Shown here piece after piece: positions 9,559-20,570 of a stretch of 64,000 bases of DNA. The notes below the pieces were generated by a model. The model saw nothing but the letters and a program-made list of their open reading frames with translations, did no database searches and was not told where the DNA came from. Position 1 is the first letter of the stretch. Every line of letters begins with the position of its first letter. Made by a program: the position numbers and the translations under genes. The stretch is from Gautieria morchelliformis (lineage: Eukaryota > Basidiomycota > Agaricomycetes > Gomphales > Gomphaceae), in NCBI GenBank assembly GCA_015179125.1, contig WHVA01000454.1, forward strand, positions 29,597 through 93,596, read 5' to 3'.

Positions 9559-12500
9559 TTATCTTTGGGGTTCTGGACCCTTGACATCATAAGTAGAAGC
9601 CCTGCCTGCTGTCCAGTTGAAGAGAGTTTGCCTGGGAGGTTCTGTGAAGTTCTGAAATCTCTGGAAGGGGAGGGATATGTATGTGGCTGCTGAGATACGC
9701 TGAGGTGCCTCTGGGTTCTGCCGGTGAAATGCTTTAATGAGTCGTTTTGCCCCAGAGACATCTTTCGCTGGTAGCCAGAGATCATCGGCAGCTCCATAGC
9801 CCTTCCAGCGCACGAGATACTCCAACCTTCCACGGAACATCCTGCTGTCTAGAATCCTTTCAACTTCATATTCTTCGGCTCCATCCCGTATGACAGGGGG
9901 AGGTGGTGGAGGGGCATGACGTTCAAGGATTGGGTCATCTTCATATGGCCGAAGCAGGACGACAGAGAACACTGGATGTGTGCGACCAAAGGATGTAGGA
10001 AGATTTAGACCATAGGCATTTCGTGAGACCACCATATTAACAATGTAGGGGCCCAGCCACTTGTGGTCTAGCTTCATTGGGCGAGTGGTTGTGATGTTTT
10101 GTGCATTGAGCCAAACCTTGTCACCAAGCTTATAAACTGGGGCTGCTTTATGGTGCACGTCATAGAAGCGTGCCATGTCCTCTGCTGCCTTGGACAGGGC
10201 CGAACGAGCTTCTCTTGTGGCCGCTTCCATCCGTGTTGTGAACTCATCCAGGGCCTCGAGTTGAGTTTCCCGGACTGGTTCCAGTCCCAGCCTCGGATGT
10301 TGGCCACTGTCCAACATGAAGGGTGTAGTCTGGGTTGAGGCATGGATTCGGTTGTTATAAGCAAACTCGGCCAAGGATATCCATTCAAACCAATCATCCT
10401 GACGCTGGTTGATGAATAGTCGAAGGTATTGCTCAATCTCCTGATTAACCCTTTCAGTCTGTCCATCAGTTTGGGGTGATAAGCAGTAGAGGCAGCGACT
10501 TTGACACCAAGAAGTTTGTTCAGTTCATGCATGAACTGGGAGATGAACTGTGTGCCTCGATCACTGATGATTTCTTCAGGGAGCCCATGAAGTTTCCAAA
10601 CATGATCACGGAAGAGTCGGGCAACTCCCACCGAAGTTACATCTGAAGTGGTGGGAATGACATGTGCACGCTTTGAGAGGCGATCGACGACAACAAGGAG
10701 AGCATCATAGCCATGACTGGTAGGCAGTTCTACGATCAAGTCAACAGACATAACCTGCCATCTACAGTCTGGGATACGGTTTGGTAGAAGCTTGCCAATG
10801 GGAGAAGCAGGGAAGGTTTTTGTCCGGTTGCACAGGTCACAGGCCTTCACGTATTTTGCAATGTAACGTCCCATCCCAGGCCACCAGTAATTCCGAGCAA
10901 CTAGTTCAGTGGTTCTCCAACGACCAGGGTGACCAGTGAGAGGCATGTCATGGTGCGCTTTCACTATGTCATGTCGTAGTTTTGCATCAAGCGGCACATA
11001 CACTTTGTTGTGATAGAGGACAAGCCCATCCTGTTCAGACCACTCTTCTCCTCGTAAATTTCCAGAGGAGCCCAGTTCTTTGAGAGCCTTGACAACCTTT
11101 TCATCCCGGTCTACACAGTTCCTTACTCGATTGAGGAAAGCATCACCTTCACCTGGGACTAACTGCGCGCCAGCCTCTGGAGGATTCGCCTTGATGTGGA
11201 ACAAGTCAGGGGTAAGTAAGACTTGATTTTGGTTGTCTTCCTCCCCCGCTTATGATCCACGTGTCGTGAGAGTGCATCAGGCTTGGCTGAATGACGACCA
11301 GGACGATGGATCAGCTCAAAATCAAAGCGAGAGAGGTAGAGTGACCAGCGTGCTTGACGACGGTTTAGGTTTTGTGCAGTGCGGAAGTAGGTGAGATTCT
11401 GATGGTCATTGAGAATCTCAATCTTGTGCTTCGTTCCCTCTAAGATGTGGCGCCATTCCTCTAATCCCCGAATCACAGAAAGAAGCTCCTTGTCATGGAT
11501 GGCATAGTTGCGTTCAGCATCATTGAGGCTTTTGGAGACAAACCCCACAGGCCGCCATTTGTCATCATCACATAGCTGGGACAGTACTGCTCCTGTGGCA
11601 TAGGCTGAGGTGTCTGTTTTAAGACGGAAATGTTTGTCTTGATCAGGGAGGACAAGGATCGGTGTTGAGGTGATGAGGAGTTTGAGCTTGTCGAAGGACA
11701 TTTGCTCTGGGCCATTTGGATCCCAAGACCATTGGGCATCCTGTTTTGTCAACTGGTTAAGGGGCTTTGCAATGTGTGAGAAGTCTTCCACAAATCTACG
11801 GTAGAAGTTGATGAAACCAAGGAATGATTTGACTTCAGTGACGTTACGTGGTATTGGCCAGTCCCGCACCCCTGCAACCTTGACTGGGTCCATGGCAACC
11901 TGTCCTTGAGAGAGGATGAGGCCGAGATACTCCACCTCTAGTTGCTCAAATAGACATTTTTCAGGTTTGAGGTACAGGTTGTTGGCCCGGAGGATTTCAA
12001 GGACTCGTCGTACAATCCTACGATGTTCTTCAAGCGACTCTGTGAAGATGAGAATGTCGTCCATGAACACCACCACAACCCCTTCATCGATGAGACTCTC
12101 GAAGATGTCATTCATCATCGTCTGGAAGGTTGCTGGGCTGTTCGTGAGTCCAAAGAACATGACTAGAGGTTCATACAGGCCCCTATTTGTCCGAAAGGCT
12201 GCCTTCCACTCATCTCCTTCTTTTATGCGTACATTATTATATCCCCAGCGAATGTCAAGCTTTGTGAAGTATTTAGCCCTTCCAGCAGCAATCTTATTCA
12301 TGATGTCTGGAACAAGGGGCAAAGGATAGGCATTCTTGATTGTTATATCATTGAGCTTCCGGTAGTCTTGCACAAATCTAAGACTGCCGTCCTTTTTCTT
12401 CACAAAGAAGACTGGAGATGCCATAGGCGACTTGGAAGGGCGGATACGATGGCTCTTCAGGTTCTCCTCAAGGAAGTTATCCAGTTCCCTTTGCTCAACC

Positions 12501-13468
12501 GGTGACATTGGGTAAACCTTTGTGCTGAAGGGTTGTGCACCTGGAGTGAGCTCAATTGCATGGTCCCAGGGCTTTCGAGGAGGCAGTTGGTCAAATGACT
12601 CCTTAGAAAACACATCCTTGAACTCCTGGTATGGTTTGGGGACAAGGTCCTTGAAGGATCTGACTGGTGCAGACTTGCTGGCCCGTTCAGCAAGCTGTTG
12701 GGAGACAGTCCAGCCTGCGCTGATCATTTAGGGACTCTCATTCACAAAGATGACAAAGGTCCTGTCTCCTTCCTCAAGTAGGGAGCGGGTGTGCTGCATG
12801 GGAACCTCCTCTTGATCTACACTCTCTTCTGGAACAGTTTCGACTGTGGGCCCTCTGACAACAGGTCTGCCCCCACATGACTTGGGACAGCGTGTCATCT
12901 TCACATCTCCTGTACGCCAGTCAACTTCTGGGTTGTGTTCAACAAGCCATGTGTGACCAAGAATGATGGCAAGTCGTCCAAGGCTCGTGACAGAGAATGT
13001 GGCACGTTCATTATGATCCCCAAAGGTGCAAATGAGGTCAACTTCTTCCTTGATTGAGCCAGCCTCATTTGGAGTACCATCAATATTGTAGACGGGGATG
13101 GCACGGGGTAGGGGACGGGTCCGAAGTCTGTGTTCCCTTACAAACTCCACATCGATGAACATCCCTGTAGCACCACTGTCAAGGAGGGAATCAATTGCAA
13201 GTGGATGCCCTGTGTCAACGGAGTGGACCTTGAGAGGTACTTTGGTGCATCGGCGGAGGTCAGCAGTACGGACATATAGAGGGACTGGAAGGTTTGCATT
13301 AGCAACTGGAGCGATGGGTTGGGTTTTTGGCATGGCTGGTTTGGTTTCAGTTCGATCAGGGATAGGAGAAGGATGCATCATATCGCCTGTGATCCCTATT
13401 GTACATGTTTCGAGAACTGAAAACCGGTTCGTCGAGCGGGGCATGTCTTTCACCGCTGACTGGCCTAA
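9559..13468 (-). pseudogene. gypsy-1 Pol (protease-RT-RNase H-integrase-chromodomain), broken
   Basis: Polyprotein of about 1,300 codons, in the -1 frame relative to gag. Protease (13453-12731) has the active site LLDSGATG. RT (about 12640-11900) has VFMDDILIF, an FMDD box where most Ty3/gypsy have YLDD or YMDD. RNase H has LKTDTSAYATG. Integrase has the H-H-C-C zinc motif (GHPGRW ... CDLC), VMSVDLIVEL and IISDRGTQF. A chromodomain (VERILDSRMFRGRLEYLVRWKGYG) closes it. Lesions: TAA at 12728-12730 between protease and RT, a one-base loss in a five-G run (11243-11247), and another in a four-C run (10473-10476). The chromodomain suggests targeting to modified chromatin (family knowledge). Confidence 0.9.
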
Positions 13469-14556
13469 AAACCCTTTCCTTCATCTTGGACAAGGGCTTC
13501 CACCTTCTGTTTGCGTTCCTCCATCGCCGCTGCCACAGATTTAGAGACAATTGCTGCAATGTCTGCCTCCGTGAGGTTTGCACGGATTCGTGGCTTGCGA
13601 GGTTCAGGACAGTCTGGTGAAATATGACCAGGTCTCTTACAGTTGTAGCAGGTCCGTGTTTCGGTGCGGCGGCGGGATGAGTCAATGTCCATAGGTGTCG
13701 CATTACTGGGTGGTGCTGTGACAACAGGAGCTGTAGCAGGAGTGTGGAGTGGTCGGGCAGGAGGAGGGCGATTAGGGACATGAGGTGTCTGTGCCTTCCT
13801 GAACTCTAACAGACGGCGATGATTGCGGTCAATCTGACAGGCTGCTTCCTTCCAGGCTTTGAGGTTGGATGGAAGAAAGGGCTGGGTGTGGATCTTATCA
13901 AGGATACCTGCTGGAAGGCCACGAGCATAGGCATCCTCGAGTGCCTCATCATTAAAGCCTGTCCTGCCTGCCAGGATCTCAAATTGAGCCGTGTATTCAT
14001 CTGCCGACATTCCTGACGCCATCCTGAGGTCATGCAGTTTAGTGCGAGCCGTCCTGGCACGATCTGGGTCACCAAAGGCCTCCTCCACACGTTTAATGAA
14101 CCCCTCCAGAGTGGATATAGGGGAGGTGCCATCAATGACAGCCTGCGTCTTGTTGTGTGCCCATATCTCCGCAGAGCCTCCTGTCATGAAGGAAAGAGCA
14201 TATAGGATTTTTGTGCGCTCATCTGGGAAGGATGCTGGCTGGACAGCGATGGACAATCTGATAGACCTGATAAACCCTTCAGTCTCTGCACGGTCTCCAT
14301 CGAACTTCTCCGGTTCCGCTGCTTTGATAGAGCGAGTAGGTGGAGGGATACTGTGAGGTACTGAGGGCGCAAGGGCTTGAGCAGCAGCAACAGCAGCGTT
14401 GGTGGCAGCATTGGCTAAGTGGTCATGAACCTTAACAATCTGACCGTGCAGTTCCTGATTCTGCAGTTGAAGTTGCTGCAGCTGCTGTGCTTGGCTGGAA
14501 AGGAGGCCTCGAAGAAATGGCCCATGGTCACCCAGGGAGTTGTTAGCAACTAGGGG
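13465..14556 (-). CDS. gypsy-1 Gag
   Basis: Capsid-nucleocapsid protein. The frame is open from just after a TAG at 14559-14557 down to the stop at 13467-13465. No ATG occurs in the N-terminal region, so the true start is either upstream of that TAG or reached by splicing, or it has been lost. Features: a Q-rich N-terminal stretch, the retrotransposon gag core (FDGDRAETEGFIRSIRLSIA, then IWAHNKTQAV) and one CCHC zinc knuckle, CYNCKRPGHISPDC. The C-terminus ends at a candidate frameshift site. Confidence 0.85.
   Translation of the reverse strand, partial: PLVANNSLGDHGPFLRGLLSSQAQQLQQLQLQNQELHGQIVKVHDHLANAATNAAVAAAQALAPSVPHSIPPPTRSIKAAEPEKFDGDRAETEGFIRSIRLSIAVQPASFPDERTKILYALSFMTGGSAEIWAHNKTQAVIDGTSPISTLEGFIKRVEEAFGDPDRARTARTKLHDLRMASGMSADEYTAQFEILAGRTGFNDEALEDAYARGLPAGILDKIHTQPFLPSNLKAWKEAACQIDRNHRRLLEFRKAQTPHVPNRPPPARPLHTPATAPVVTAPPSNATPMDIDSSRRRTETRTCYNCKRPGHISPDCPEPRKPRIRANLTEADIAAIVSKSVAAAMEERKQKVEALVQDEGKGF
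13468..13474 (-). promoter_or_regulatory. Candidate -1 ribosomal frameshift site, gypsy-1
   Basis: On the minus strand the last gag codons read AAG GGT TTT TAG. This gives the heptamer G GGT TTT, a perfect X XXY YYZ slippery site, directly before the gag stop. Shifting back one base enters the pol frame, which continues into the protease. A short possible stem (AGCGG/CCGCT) lies about ten bases downstream. Confidence 0.65.
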
Positions 14557-15124
14557 CTATGGCAGGGAAGGTTCGGTAGAGTTCTTAGAAAGCTAAAATC
14601 AAATACACTCTCTCAGTGAATTTATTGTCACTGATGTATTAATACAATACCTAAAATCAAATACACTACATGATTTTCAGTCAACATGCTATGTAAATAT
14701 GAAAGATACTACTCGCCTCTCTCAGTGAATTTATTGTCACTGAGAGAGGAGTGTAATCCTGTCTCAGAAGGCATATACTTGCACCCGGCCCTTTAGCGCC
14801 CAAGGGCTCGCGCGTCGAAGTCATTTCAAACTCCGCTGGGTGCAGCCGCCTGTGAAAATAGAAATAACAGAATGGAATGGAGAGATAGGGAGTGGCTAGA
14901 AAATTTCGAAAATAAGCAGAGAAGTGGATGCATGGTACAAGAACAGTATGAGAAAATATTGAAACACCACACAATAAATTGAATATATTATGCTTGATTT
15001 TGGTGCAGGAGCATAAATGCACCCAACAGGAGTCCCAGTATGCGTCTGGGAGTTGGTCTGCCATAGGCTGAGATGAAGGCTGGTTAAGAAAAGTGCGTGG
15101 GGTCGTCCTATGAGCTTGATCTTC
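14557..15124 (-). other. gypsy-1 5' leader
   Basis: Lies between the 5' LTR and the open gag frame. It contains a perfect 13-bp hairpin (14716-14728 with 14737-14749, loop of eight), possibly a packaging or initiation signal (inference). The segment TCTCAGTGAATTTATTGTCA occurs twice, near 14609 and 14719. The usual tRNA primer-binding sequences were not recognised next to the LTR. Confidence 0.5.
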
Positions 15125-15512
15125 TGTGAGGGCAACACTAATGACGAAGCCACAACCAAAGATACTCAAGGAGATAAGAGCCGATACTAGGACAATGACC
15201 AACTGTGTAGTGGGTATCCTCAGTTTATAGCTCTACCAACGATAGATACATGGTGACTTGCCTGTGTAGTGGGTATCCTCAGAGATCAAGCTGAGGAAAC
15301 GCCACCACACGAGCTACAGTCTTATAGCGCTGGCAAGGCTTACATAATAGGGGAGACGGAAACTTGTAGAAGGTTACGGAAGGTGACATGTGACGGAGTG
15401 TGACAGAATGTGACATGTGACGGAATGTGACGGAATGTGACAGAATGTGATGGAAGGTGAAAACTCATGGAAGGAAATAGAAACTTGTGGAAGGAAATGC
15501 GTGACCCTGACA
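15125..15512 (-). repeat. gypsy-1 5' LTR
   Basis: Second LTR of gypsy-1, near-identical to 8463-8844 but with one extra 10-bp-type tandem unit and a few substitutions. Flanked at 15513-15517 by the target duplication AGTGT. Confidence 0.95.
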
Positions 15513-15517
15513 AGTGT

Positions 15518-15844
15518 ACAGCAGCCAGAGAGGAGTGCCCGGTGATGGCTTTCCAGCATTGCCCTCCGAGTCTTTATACTGAGCGAAGCCCGTGCACGGA
15601 CCACCCTCGCGTATGTGGTCGCGAGGGACGCGAGTGGGTCGCGTGACCAGCCACGTTGCCAGCGTCAACTCGCGGCTGCGCCGCCCTCGCGTATGTGGTT
15701 GCGAGGGACGCGAGTGGGTCGCGTGACCAGCCACGCTGCCAGCGTCAACTTGCGGCTGCGCCGCTCGCACGCTCCGCTGACAAACTGCTGACCAAGCATT
15801 TGTCAGCAGCGCCCACAACCCACTGAGCGCGTTTAACTCTTAGA
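15518..15844 (-). promoter_or_regulatory. Helitron H1 5' region with promoter-like block
   Basis: Read on the minus strand: TC terminus (15844), GTTGTGGGC, GC-rich palindromes, two 80-bp tandem copies (starting at 15604 and 15684) that contain GTCGCGTGAC, then GTGCACGG, then a TATA-like AGTATAAAGA (15580-15571). The same order occurs in H2-H5. It looks like a Pol II promoter directed into the Helitron (inference). Confidence 0.6.
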
Positions 15845-15979
15845 CTAGGTGGGTACCCGTGCTTCGTGCGGGGGTGCAGGTCAAGCGCCTTGGTAAGGTC
15901 AAATGCATCAGTAAGGTCAAGTGAATCAGTAAGGTCAAGTGCATTGGGGTAAATAGGATCATGCAAAATATATCCCTGA

Positions 15980-16311
15980 TCATATAGTATCATGAATCAT
16001 GTATGCACCCATGGAACAGCCAAACATGCAGAGCTCTCTCTCGACCTCTGGGATGGGCCTCCCAGCGACTCTAGACATGAAAGTGGTAATAGTCTTGACT
16101 GAATCATCAGAGATTATAAGATTGTGCCTATTGTCATAATCCACAGGTTTCAAAGCTTGTGCATTGTGAAATAGATCCAATAGTGATCTTGGGGATCCAG
16201 AATTTTGACAATGTGGTTATATCGATATGCCAGCTGATCCTCCGGTGACACTCTCACAGAATCAGAATCAATACCAAAATCAGAAATGGGGGAAGACCCA
16301 AAGTGCAGTTG
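15980..16311 (-). pseudogene. Captured gene fragment, H2 copy
   Basis: A 66-residue open stretch (16180-15980) contains KPVDYDNRHNLI and MSRVAGRPIPEVER. It is clearly related to 6253-5969 in H1 and nearly identical to 20771-20571 in H4. A deletion joins the GTTTCAAAGCT segment directly to TGTGCATTGTG. The function is unknown. Confidence 0.55.
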
Positions 16312-16533
16312 GATAGCATGTCCTCACACGTAATGTGTCCTCACAGGTAGCCTGTCCCACATGTAATGTGTCCTCACAGGTAGCGTGTCCCCACAGGTAG
16401 CGTGTCCTCACAGGTAGCATGTCCCCACATGTAACGTGTCCCCACAGGTAGCGTGTCCCCACAGGTAGCGTGTCCTCACAGGTAGCATGTCCCCACATGT
16501 AATGTGTCCCCACAGGTAGCGTGTCCTCACACA
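16311..16533. repeat. 17-bp minisatellite, H2 copy
   Basis: About 12-13 units of TAGCGTGTCCTCACAGG and variants (TAATGTGTCCTCACACG). The units are diverged, unlike the homogeneous array of H1. Confidence 0.9.
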
Positions 16534-16559
16534 TATAAGGGACATGTATCAGTATCTAT

Positions 16560-17200
16560 TTTGTGACATATATAGACATAAATAAAATAGCAAAAGAAAC
16601 CACATTTAAGCAGCCGTTGTCATTAACTTTAGCAAAGCCTGGATAATTTATTGATATCTACCTTTTAAAAAAATGTCAAAAAATGTACAGCACATGTAAC
16701 CTGAAGCTTGTATTAATTTTAGCAAGGTCAGGATAATTCATTGATATCTATACTTATTTTTCAACAAAAGATAAAAAAAACACACACTACATTAAAACAG
16801 AAGTTGTTATTAACTTGAGCAAAGAAGTTATTGATATCCATTTGCGAAGAAATGTCAAAAAAATGTAAAGGATATTTAAGTTGGCTGTTATTGAGGTTAG
16901 CAAGTTGCATTTATTGATGTCTATTTGCGAAAAAATATCAAAAAATGTACAGGATATGTGAGTTGGCTATTGTTGTTATTGATATCCATTTGCGAAAAAA
17001 TGTCAAAACAATTTACAGGATAGTTAAGGTGGCTGAGGTTAGGTTAGCCAGTTAGATTTATTGATGTCTATTTGCGAAAAAATATCGAAAAATGTACAGG
17101 ATATGTAAGTTGGCTATTGTTAAGGTTAGCAAGTTAGGTTTATTGATAGCTATTTTCGAAAAAATATTGAAAAAATATACAGGCCATTGAAGCAGAAGCT
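16560..17200. repeat. AT-rich repeats of about 80 bp in H2
   Basis: About seven degenerate units with the order GTTATTAA/TTAGCAA, TTATTGATATCTATTTGCG, AAAAAATGTCAAAAA, TGTACAGGATAT. Equivalent units occur in H1 (8010-8340), H3 (19100-19700), H4 (21780-22030) and H5 (24300-24900). No coding potential is seen. Confidence 0.7.
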
Positions 17201-17359
17201 GGTGTCAATTCACAGCCAAAGCCAGAGAAGCCCAGAGAAGCCCAGAGACACACAGAGACCCACAGAGACACACAGAGCAAAGCCAAAGCAGTAGTAAGCC
17301 CGCCAGTACAGCCAGAACACAGAAAGACACCAGTGGGGAGTGCGGCTGCAACATCGCTC

Positions 17360-17430
17360 TCTTTATACCAAGGGAAGGGTCGTGCACGGACCACCCTGGT
17401 AGCGCACGCGAACTGGTCACGTGACCTGGG
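17360..17430 (-). promoter_or_regulatory. Promoter-like block of H2
   Basis: On the minus strand: palindrome GGTCACGTGACC (17426-17415), then GTGGTCCGTGCACGACC, then GGTATAAAG (17369-17361). TCACGTGA is the classic E-box core bound by Cbf1/Pho4-type factors (family knowledge). Conservation in the other copies supports a function. Confidence 0.6.
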
Positions 17431-18529
17431 ACGCTGCTGCGCAGCGTCAATGGTCTGGCCTGGGCCAGGCCCCTAGGGCTTGCGGCTGCGCCGCTCGCGT
17501 CCGATTGGCCAGCTGACCAATGCTGACCTAAAACCTGACATAAGCACGACGCCCACAACCCACTGAGCGCGTTTAACTCTTAGACTAGGTGGGTACCCGC
17601 GCTTCGCGCGGGGGTGCAAGTCAAGCGAATCAGTAAGGTCAAACGCATCAGTAAGTCTAAAGCATCAGTAAGTCTAACGCATCAGTAAGTCTAACGCATC
17701 AGTAAGTCTAACACATCAGTAAGGTCAAACACATCGGCAAGGTCAAACATGTGGGGTGAATCAAACTTGGGATAAGTCAAACACATTCAGATAAGTAAAA
17801 ATCATCTTATTGATTGAAAGTAGCTCTAAGTAACACATCAAGGGTAATGTTATGACCATGCTGCTCGACCTACTCTGGTACCTCCACCCCTCCTCCCACT
17901 CTATTCCACAATATCCACACTTTGACCTTTTGATCCCCGTGTTCTTTCTTATTCACATACTTCCCCTTATGACTCTATTCACCAGCCATCCCTACTTGAC
18001 CCTCAGCATAGCAAGCCCTGAGCATCAAGGGTTCCATTTGTTCCGCTATCAATTAGACCTACATGCCCCTTGTTCTTTTGCCTATTGTTCTTAGTTCTAC
18101 CCTGCACCCCCATGTAGTTCCTCTTGTTCTGCATTAGTTACTTACTCCATTTAACACACCAGAATTGCTTACCTCCACCTTCCGACATGTTGTCTCAGCT
18201 CTTTGTATAAAACTCAGTCATGTATGCCTCTGTTCCAGAATCAGCTAATCAACTTCAATACATGACTCCCTTTGCACTGTCTCCCGTTCTTAGCATAGCA
18301 AGTACTTGCAAGGCCTCTGTCTCTCTGTCCTCTGCATTCCAACTCAATTTATGATATCCAACTTAACTCGATTCTTGAACCCTTACCTCTTCAGTAACAA
18401 TACTCAACCTCTTCCAACTTCTGATCTCCAATCTCCAAAATACTTAGGAGGATAGTTGGGGGCTGAACATACATGTTGAAGCTGCAGTGCTTTTAGGTCC
18501 AAACCTGATACATAACAGGTAATGACTCT

Positions 18530-19100
18530 ACACATAGCATGTCCCCAAGTACAGTGTGCATAGTGTGTCCCACATGCATAGCATGTCCCTAAATTATAGC
18601 ATGTGTGTCCCCCATGCATAGCATGTCCACACGTGTAGCATCTCCCTACGCATAGTGTGTGTAGCATCTCCCTCAAGTATAGTGTGCAAAATGTGTCCCC
18701 CAAGTATAGCATGTGTAGAATATTCCTTGTTTGTAGTGTTTTCCCGACGCATAGTGTGTGTAGTGTGTCTCTTGTTTGTATCTTGTCCCCCAAGCATAGT
18801 GTGTCCCCACTCATAGTGTGTGTCCCCATGCATACCCTGTGTGTCCCCAAGAATAGTGTGTCCCCACATGTAGCATCCATGTCCCCATGCATAGCGTACA
18901 TGTCCCCAAGCATAGGGTGCGTGTCCCCACACATGACATGCGTGTCTCCATGCATAACATGCGTGTCTCCACGCATAACATGGGTGTCCCCAAGCATAGG
19001 GTGCGTGTCCCCACACATGACATGCGTGTCTCCATGCATAACATGGGTGTCCCCAAGCATAGCGTGCGTGTCCCCACGCATAACATGGGTGTCTCCACGC
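18530..19100. repeat. 17-21 bp minisatellite, H3 copy
   Basis: Units such as CATGCGTGTCCCCAAGCATAG, with 21-bp periodicity from about 18850 to 19100. Several minus-strand frames stay open across it because the unit lacks stops (one reads GDTHVMH repeats). I interpret this as a repeat by-product, not as a gene. Confidence 0.75.
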
Positions 19101-19754
19101 TGCTGTCATTAATTTTTAGCAAAGTCAGGATTATCTATTTTTTGAAAAATGTCAAAACAAATGTCCAGTACATTTAAGCTGAAGTTGTTATTAATTTTAG
19201 CAGAGTCAAGATTATCTATTTTTCGAAAAATGTCAAAAAAATGCACTGTACATTTAAGCTGGAGCTGTTGTCAATTTTCATAAAGTCAGGATAATTTATT
19301 GACATCTATCTGCGAAAAAATGTCAAAAAAGTACAGTACATTGAAGCAGAAGCTGTTATTAATGCCCAGCCAAAGCCAGAGAAGCCCAGAGACTGACAGA
19401 GAAACCCAGAGCCCAGCCAAAGCCATAGTAAGCCAGCCACCAGTATAGCAGCTTTACAGTAAATAAAACAACAAAACAAACCACATTTAAAAGCAGAGCT
19501 TATTGTCATTAATTTTAGAAGAAACTTCTATTTTCGAAAAAAACCTGAGAAATATCTATATATTAAAATACATTTCTTTCAGCAAAGTCTTGGGATTATT
19601 TAAATCTATTTTCGAAAAATTTCCCAAAATTATAAAGTGAAAAATAATAAAATTCCAAATAAAAAATTTAACATACATTTCAGTGGGATAAAAAAAAAAA
19701 AATGATGACCTACCAATACAAAGCCAGTGAAGCCAATAGACAGCCAGCTCAAGA

Positions 19755-20000
19755 AATAAGACAGCACAGCTAAAGAAACAGACAGCACAGCTCAAGGCAC
19801 AGACAGCACAGCTAAAGAAACAGACAGCTAAAGAAAAAGACAGCGCAGCTACAGAAACAGACAGCGCAGCGCCAGAAACAGACAGCGCAGCTACAGAAAC
19901 AGACAGCGCAGCTACAGAAACAGACAGCGCAGCTACAGAAACAGACAGTGCAGCTAAAGAAGTAGACAGCGCAGCTAAAGAAATAGACAGCGCAGCCAAA
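19755..20000. repeat. 21-bp tandem repeats, GACAGCGCAGCTACAGAAACA
   Basis: About 11 units, each 21 bp, inside the 5' part of H3. The minus-strand reading gives seven-residue AALSVSV repeats, but there is no start context or homology, so I do not call a gene. H5 has CAGACAG-rich low-complexity sequence in the same place (25075-25240). Confidence 0.8.
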
Positions 20001-20129
20001 GAAATAGGCGGCTTAGCCAGCAGAGAGCAGACAAAGCAGAGAGCACACAGCAGACAGAGCAGACAGCAGAGAGAGCACATCGCAGAGTGAGGAATCGCCG
20101 GTCGGGCAGATTCCTGGCGTTCAATCCTA

Positions 20130-20200
20130 CCAAACTGCCTTTATATACAGCGCGCGCATGTCGTGCACGGACCACGTGTGAACGGGTCACGTGACCGCGG
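20130..20200 (-). promoter_or_regulatory. Promoter-like block of H3
   Basis: GGTCACGTGACC (20185-20196), CGTGCACGAC and a TATATAAAG-like box (near 20146-20139) in the same order as in H2. Confidence 0.6.
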
Positions 20201-20570
20201 ATGCTGCTGCGCAGCGTTCATTGCTCGCGGCTGCGCCGCTCGCCGCTGACCTAAAGAGAGAGCCCTGGAGCCGGCAGACTGGCGTAAACCGGTGATAGGG
20301 CCAGGGGCTCGCGGCTGCGCCGCTCGCGCGCTCCGCTGACAAACTGAAGACCAAGCATTGGTCAGCATTGGTCAGCGCGCCCACAACCTCCCACCGTGCT
20401 ACTTTCACCTATAGGAACTAGGTGGGTACCCGCGCTTCGCGCGGGGGTGTAGGTCAAACGCCTTGGTAAGGTCAAATGCATCAGTAAGGTCAAGTGAATC
20501 AGTAAGGTCAAGTGAATCAGTAAGGTCAAGTGCATTGGGGTAAATAGGACCATGCACAATATATCCCTGA

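Larger units (their letters stand above)
8463..15512 (-). mobile_element. Ty3/gypsy chromovirus gypsy-1, complete with LTRs
   Basis: A 7,050-bp LTR retrotransposon on the minus strand, inserted into H1. LTRs lie at 8463-8844 (3') and 15125-15512 (5'). The target duplication AGTGT is at 8458-8462 and 15513-15517. Gene order is gag, protease, RT, RNase H, integrase, chromodomain, then an extra ORF and a purine-rich tract. The LTRs are very similar, with a few substitutions and a small indel, which suggests a fairly recent insertion. Gag lacks a clear ATG, and pol has one stop and two single-base frame breaks. Confidence 0.95.
5538..15844 (-). mobile_element. Helitron H1 (non-autonomous), interrupted by gypsy-1
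   Basis: On the minus strand the element starts with TC at 15844 and ends with a GC hairpin followed by CTAG at 5541-5538. The next host base is T, as expected for A/T insertion of Helitrons. Contents from 3' to 5': hairpin, an 18-bp repeat array, fragments of an unrecognised gene, a 17-bp minisatellite of about 50 copies, AT-rich subterminal repeats, a long hairpin, and a 5' promoter-like block. Gypsy-1 (8463-15512) sits inside; without it H1 is about 3.25 kb. It encodes no Rep or helicase, so it would need a helper such as H6. Its 5' end directly abuts the CTAG of H2. Confidence 0.8.
15845..17584 (-). mobile_element. Helitron H2 (non-autonomous)
   Basis: Spans 1,740 bp. The 3' CTAG (15848-15845) and hairpin directly abut the TC of H1. 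The 5' TC lies at 17584-17583, abutting H3. Contents: 18-bp repeats, shortened captured-gene fragments (15980-16311), about 12 diverged 17-bp units (16311-16533), AT-rich repeats of about 80 bp (16560-17200), and the promoter block. Compared with H1 it lacks two internal segments of about 205 and 330 bp, with the same breakpoints as H4. Confidence 0.85.
17585..20417 (-). mobile_element. Helitron H3 (non-autonomous, second subtype)
   Basis: Spans 2,833 bp with the 3' CTAG at 17588-17585. Its 5' end is of the other class (TTCCTATAGG read on the minus strand from 20417). Near 17820 it keeps the reverse complement of a helicase tail, CTCTAAGTAACACATC. It is therefore an internal-deletion derivative of an autonomous element that retains the last helicase codons. 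Next come about 650 bp of pyrimidine-rich unknown sequence (17850-18480), a 21-bp minisatellite (18530-19100), AT-rich repeats and a second 21-bp array (19755-20000). Confidence 0.8.

Noticed and set aside
12728..12730. Programmed stop-codon read-through between protease and RT in gypsy-1
   Set aside because: The related gypsy-2 has a continuous frame here, so a private mutation is the simpler explanation.
19556..20080. Ser/Ala-Leu-rich membrane protein on the minus strand
   Set aside because: The frame is produced by a 21-bp tandem repeat inside a Helitron 5' region, with no homology or start context.
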